Assembly: GCA_008931825.1 (NCBI GenBank)
Contig: QXVZ01010235.1
Coordinates: forward strand, 5,497-26,533
From: Phallusia fumigata
Taxonomy: Eukaryota > Chordata > Ascidiacea > Phlebobranchia > Ascidiidae
Reading direction: 5' to 3'
Length of the DNA: 21,037 nucleotides
The notes under the pieces: generated by a model
Seen by the model: only the letters and a program-made list of their open reading frames with translations
Database searches by the model: none
What the model was told of the DNA's origin: nothing
Made by a program: the position numbers and the translations under genes
Shown here: positions 17,614 through 21,037 of the stretch, in pieces
How the letters are laid out: every line of letters starts with the position of its first letter
How positions within the stretch are numbered: position 1 is the first letter of the stretch

Positions 17614-18308
17614 ACTCGCCTAGTGTCAGTCTGGAATCAATTCACCAAAGTTGCTCGGTTACAGCTAATAAAGGCAAACGCTTGTGTGTGCGCTTAGCGG
17701 TAACATCGCATCAATAATTGATGCAAATGAAGGTTAACTACCCGACACGGCGCAAACGCTTCACCAGCTTAAACTACTCTATCGCCTGAAAATTCTCACA
17801 CTTTTCTGCGACGATAACCTATTTTAAAAAGGAACAAATGCCGTTTCAGCGCAAAAACATTCACCAGAAAAACTGGAAAATTTCACACGAAAGATGAAAA
17901 TTCTTTCACCACTGGTTTAGCTTGCAAGGAAGACGCCTATCTGGAAAATATTCTGAGATAAAGATATTTTGAATCACGCCTACCCACATCCGCTCTGCTT
18001 TAGGCTACAATGACTGGCTGCAGCTCACTGCTACAAAGCTTATAGCTTCAGCTTCAGTCGCTGAACGTTCAACGCAGAATTCACGGCAAACAACAAATTC
18101 TTTCGTTAATCAGCAACTAGATTTTTCCAAAAACACCACCAGCTTCTCGGTACTCGGGCGCGGCCTCAATGAAACTTAATTAGTTATGGAAACAAACTTT
18201 TCAAACACACTGTCTGTTTGCAAGTATAACTGACTATCCATAATGCAAAATCTAACCGTGAAATATGAGGTGATCCGCAAATATAAGATGAGTGAGCACT
18301 AGGCGAGT
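17614..18308. repeat. 12-bp inverted repeat pair flanking 671 bp
   Basis: ACTCGCCTAGTG at 17614-17625 is the exact reverse complement of CACTAGGCGAGT at 18297-18308. The left arm is itself within a TGACACT-N5-AGTGTCA dyad. It could be terminal inverted repeats of a small degenerate element, but no target-site duplication is evident. Confidence 0.3.
17721..17728 (+). promoter_or_regulatory. POU octamer ATGCAAAT
   Basis: This is an exact canonical octamer about 150 bp 5' of the ATG at 17568, within the presumed promoter of that first exon. A single short match; function unproven. Confidence 0.3.
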
Positions 18309-19113
18309 TTAGATGATTTATCACCTGTTGCTAATTAAACTCTATTTCTGTATTCATAACCAAAAACTTGAATATTAGTTCTGCTCGTGTTGAAAAGGGA
18401 AAAAAATTACCCAATTCAAGCAACAACTTTGGTCTGTCCTGTCGTTAGTTTGAAAAACTTTATACTGCACAAAATCAAAGATCAATCGATGAACGAATGG
18501 CGCGGTAGACTCGGCGACAAGTTACAAGTGCCAGTTCCTGAACTGTGGGGCAAAAAGTTTCAAGTGAAATCTGATCACAGTCTACTGCTGTAGAGTCGAC
18601 CAAGCACAGCCCAACGACATCACGCGTGTTGTGTCAAAGTCCGCCACTAGAAGAAGATTGAGGCGAGTGAGCGAAGTATTTGTCAAACAATGGTACGGAG
18701 ATGTTGTGTTGCTAACTGGGCCGTGACCACAAATGTCAGGCGGCTAGTTGTTGAAAAACTGCTGACTCGACACAATTCTACGCCTGGCCACAGGTTGTAG
18801 GAAATATTGTAGGCGTGGTTGCATGGGTGACAAAGTTTGAGTGAAAATCCGCAAAATTTAACTTCAACCATGTTTATGACCTGACCTTTCACCCACAATT
18901 GACTGGGACGTTGATATCTGGACTCTCAACGGCCACGTTTGTAAGTTATCTGCGCAACATGTGACTTTATACAACGTGATTTTCCAGCAGGACAGCGCCC
19001 CAGATCGGCAAACATCACAAGCTAAATGTTGCCGTAACTTGTCACAGAATTTTTATTGCAGTCAACCGACATCGTAAAACGAGCAAACCTTCAAAGTTTG
19101 TTTGAAAACCCTT

Positions 19114-19146
19114 CACGTGACAAGAAACTTTCAAATGTCACGTGAC
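19114..19146. promoter_or_regulatory. E-box cluster (TCACGTGAC, GTCACGTGAC)
   Basis: CACGTG at 19114-19119 and the full palindrome GTCACGTGAC at 19137-19146 lie about 25 bp apart, followed by CACGTG at 19228. They lie 5' of the 17.5-kb first exon, in a region with no coding sequence, so an enhancer or promoter role is plausible. Confidence 0.4.
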
Positions 19147-19724
19147 ACACTGTGTCATGGAAACAAGAGACAATGTGACCTTGGGGTTTTAACATCTCGT
19201 GACTGAGCGGCTGATTGGTTACTTTTGCACGTGACATTAAGCACACTGCCGGGAGATGTGCGACGAATCTCAAGCATGAGTCGTAAAGTTGGCAAATATT
19301 GAACCAGTGATCAAGAGTTGAGTGCTGGCAGGGGCAGGGGCGAACTTTGATCCAAACTTATACAGGTCACAACTTGACAAATTAATTCGTAAGTTAAACC
19401 CAACCCATGCAATCCCACCGTATGATTACCACACCCTGCAGCAGGGCGCCACGTTTGCTAAACTGTTGCGGTTTGCAGGAAATAATTGGGAACAAAAATT
19501 CCGACGACACCCAGTCAAGCATGAAGCCTGAACTTCACGCATGACCGCTCATAGAAGTGAAAACTAGAAACCGCAAAATTATCGTGAAAACCTGCTTCTG
19601 TGGCGACACGAATTTGCCATTTTGTCCAGTGCCATATTTCACCCGAATAATACATAATATTAATAATGTCAATGATGCAATGCAACGTTTCAACGATTGA
19701 AAGTGAAACTAATTTCACGGCGTG

Positions 19725-19748
19725 TGACGTCAATACCTGTCACGTGAC
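19725..19748. promoter_or_regulatory. Composite CRE plus E-box
   Basis: TGACGTCA (19725-19732) is followed after 6 bp by GTCACGTGAC (19739-19748). Both are full palindromes, for bZIP (CREB/ATF) and bHLH-zip factors respectively. The close pairing in noncoding sequence makes it one of the stronger regulatory candidates here. Confidence 0.42.
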
Positions 19749-20279
19749 TTACAAGATGAGCAGGGGAAGCAACCGTCAACACAATAAGTTATCTTTATGA
19801 TTAACAGTGTTGCTTAAGCGAAACATATAACAACCTAAACGGTTTAGGCTAACCTCATACATTAGACAGGTGGTCACGACGGGGCTGTGGAGTTAAAAAG
19901 GGCGAAGTGGTGTAACGATTATCACACAACCACAGAGTCGGGTTTGACTAATTTCAGTTGTGAAAAGCTCCCAATTCGATTGCGCAAAGTTAAGTTTGAT
20001 ATCATTACGAATGTTAGCATCACAAACACGGCTAGGTTTAAAAACCTTTATCAGAAAAATGCAAGTATATAATTTTGGGGCAATCATGGCGCACTAAAAG
20101 CCACAAAGTCTGGTTCGATGGTTCAAGGCAGTAATTTCCTGACACAATTTTTAACGCGAGGATCACAGTAGCAGATTCCGACATACTTGGATGAAATTAC
20201 ATACCTACACAAACAATATGAAACAAAAAACTTGCTGACTCAACAAAAAGTCGAATGTAGGGTAAAGGTGAATCGTCCC

Positions 20280-20566
20280 GCCGCCATTTTGTGGCTGTGA
20301 CGTTGGTACACGTCATAATATGATCAGGTGACCATGAACAAACATCCACTGTTCCGCGTCACATTCGGGTTGCGCCGTTAAATGGAGCGCAAAGCAATTG
20401 TTCAAACACAATTCGTTCCCGCGCTAACAATTTGCTGTGGAATTTTCGTTGTTAAATCGACCCGACACCCAGCTCTCATCCGGAGAAATTGTACGACGAC
20501 ATTATGATTTATTTCTTCCTAATTTACCCATGAATTGGTTTCACGAATTTGTTCTCCCGCCATTTT
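20280..20566 (-). promoter_or_regulatory. Two YY1-type motifs (AAAATGGCGG)
   Basis: On the minus strand, AAAATGGCGGC is at 20280-20290 and AAAATGGCGG at 20557-20566. YY1 sites of this sense orientation often lie near or just downstream of transcription starts. They suggest a further minus-strand start in this area, but no first exon with a matching donor was identified. Confidence 0.3.
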
Positions 20567-20596
20567 ACATCAAAACAAAGGTATCGATGTCATCAC

Positions 20597-20606
20597 GTCA
20601 CGTGAC
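20597..20606. promoter_or_regulatory. GTCACGTGAC E-box palindrome
   Basis: A perfect 10-bp palindrome about 310 bp downstream of the donor of the right-edge exon. It is one of six exact copies in the window. Confidence 0.35.
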
Positions 20607-20913
20607 ACGCACTATTGTGCGAATTAGTTTTACTATTTAAATACAAGCGATTTCATGTGAAAAACTCAGAAACAATGTTACAAGACAAATACAGTCTGGC
20701 CGTACTGGACGTCTTGCGTTTTAAATAGAAATTTCGGGCAACTTTTTTAATCCACAGCTCGTGCATTTCTGCAAACTATGATACAAACCTACATATATAA
20801 ATAAGTCATCTGTTTGTTTTGCTGATCAACTTGTGACGTAAAGTTGCTTAAACGAAAACACTTTTACCACGCAACAGGTATCGTGAAATAGTTTTTGAAA
20901 CACTGCTACTTAC

Positions 20914-21014
20914 GTCATGCCGAGAGTTGCAAGAAGAGTTTTATGAACTTTTGAAATCTTTCGTTTCAACTTGCGCGATTTTGAGCGAGACAAACTGGTG
21001 GAGAAAAACCTCAT
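20914..21014 (-). CDS. GRAMD1: GRAMD1/Aster-like, alternative 5' coding exon at window edge
   Basis: It ends at donor ATGAC|GTAAGT in phase 2, exactly like the exon at 17504-17568, so it can splice to 16899. From the first in-frame ATG (21012-21014) it reads MRFFSTSLSRSKSRKLKRKI then SKVHKTLLATLGM. The Ser/Arg/Lys-rich, amphipathic sequence looks coding. The frame stays open to the window end (AVYDADE upstream of the Met), and an AG at the edge (ATGCAG) could be an acceptor. It is therefore either a first exon starting at this Met or the end of an exon from farther upstream. Membership in this gene is inferred from strand, phase and position. Confidence 0.6.
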
Positions 21015-21037
21015 CTCATCCGCATCATACACTGCAT

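Larger units (their letters stand above)
17569..20913. other. 5' region / long first intron between two alternative first exons; no exon recognised
   Basis: The proximal part is the likely promoter of the 17504-17568 exon. Further 5' are clustered CACGTG and TGACGTCA palindromes (19114-19748), YY1-type motifs (20280-20566) and a further GTCACGTGAC (20597). Open frames such as 18387-18593 (+), 19322-19531 (+) and 19091-19273 (-) have no recognisable motifs. Confidence 0.5.

Noticed and set aside
19322..19531. 69-codon plus-strand frame (..ANFDPNLYRSQLDKLIRK..)
   Set aside because: It looks mildly protein-like but has no recognisable family, no partner exons on the plus strand, and a donor-like GTAAGT in the middle without a matching structure.

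Overview
Tunicate-like genomic DNA, most likely from an ascidian such as Ciona. The base composition is AT-rich, and the exons are short with GT..AG introns. Allelic copies differ by roughly a few percent by eye, which fits the very high heterozygosity known in Ciona. The species call is inference. No prokaryotic genes, rRNA, tRNA or CRISPR array was seen.

Almost every coding segment I can support belongs to ONE minus-strand gene. It is a homologue of GRAMD1/Aster, the ER-anchored protein that moves cholesterol from plasma membrane to ER. It runs from about 21.0 kb (5') down to 1595 (stop). In transcription order: an alternative first exon at the right edge (20914-21014); a second first exon (17504-17568, MVGSKKKK..); five exons for a disordered Ser/Pro-rich N-terminus (16771-16899, 16211-16322, 15079-15151, 13953-14104, 12507-12659); a 21-nt microexon (12188-12208, RSGSWYN); a third, long first exon (7149-7778, 210 codons) that can join the same downstream exon; the GRAM domain (6230-6314, 5832-5935, 5165-5344); linker exons (4910-5024, 4773-4843, 4367-4495); a gap where most of the sterol-binding ASTER/VASt domain should be; the end of that domain (3553-3637); a post-domain exon (2642-2806); exons carrying the membrane anchor (2167-2359, 1983-2105); and the C-terminal helical exon with the stop (1595-1757). 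All adjacent junctions checked are phase-compatible. Joining the exons from 17568 to 4367 gives 1389 nt, or 463 codons, with no stop.

The assembly is locally faulty. Six single Ns mark contig joins (3163, 3638, 4112, 9197, 11364, 11912). Around them, sequence is present twice: 2723-3162 with 3164-3610, 3802-4111 with 4113-4408, 8862-9196 with 9198-9537, and 11365-11911 with 12706-13246. These look like two haplotypes placed end to end. Exon differences inside the overlaps are synonymous. Only the N at 3638 appears to be a true gap, and it hides the missing ASTER exons.

The most interesting signals are: three alternative 5' ends of an Aster gene with different N-termini; a conserved WY microexon plus a second candidate WY microexon at 10208-10228; a duplicated intronic block that carries splice-ready ends; a near-consensus CTCF-type site next to the microexon; and strong enrichment of the palindromes GTCACGTGAC and TGACGTCA.
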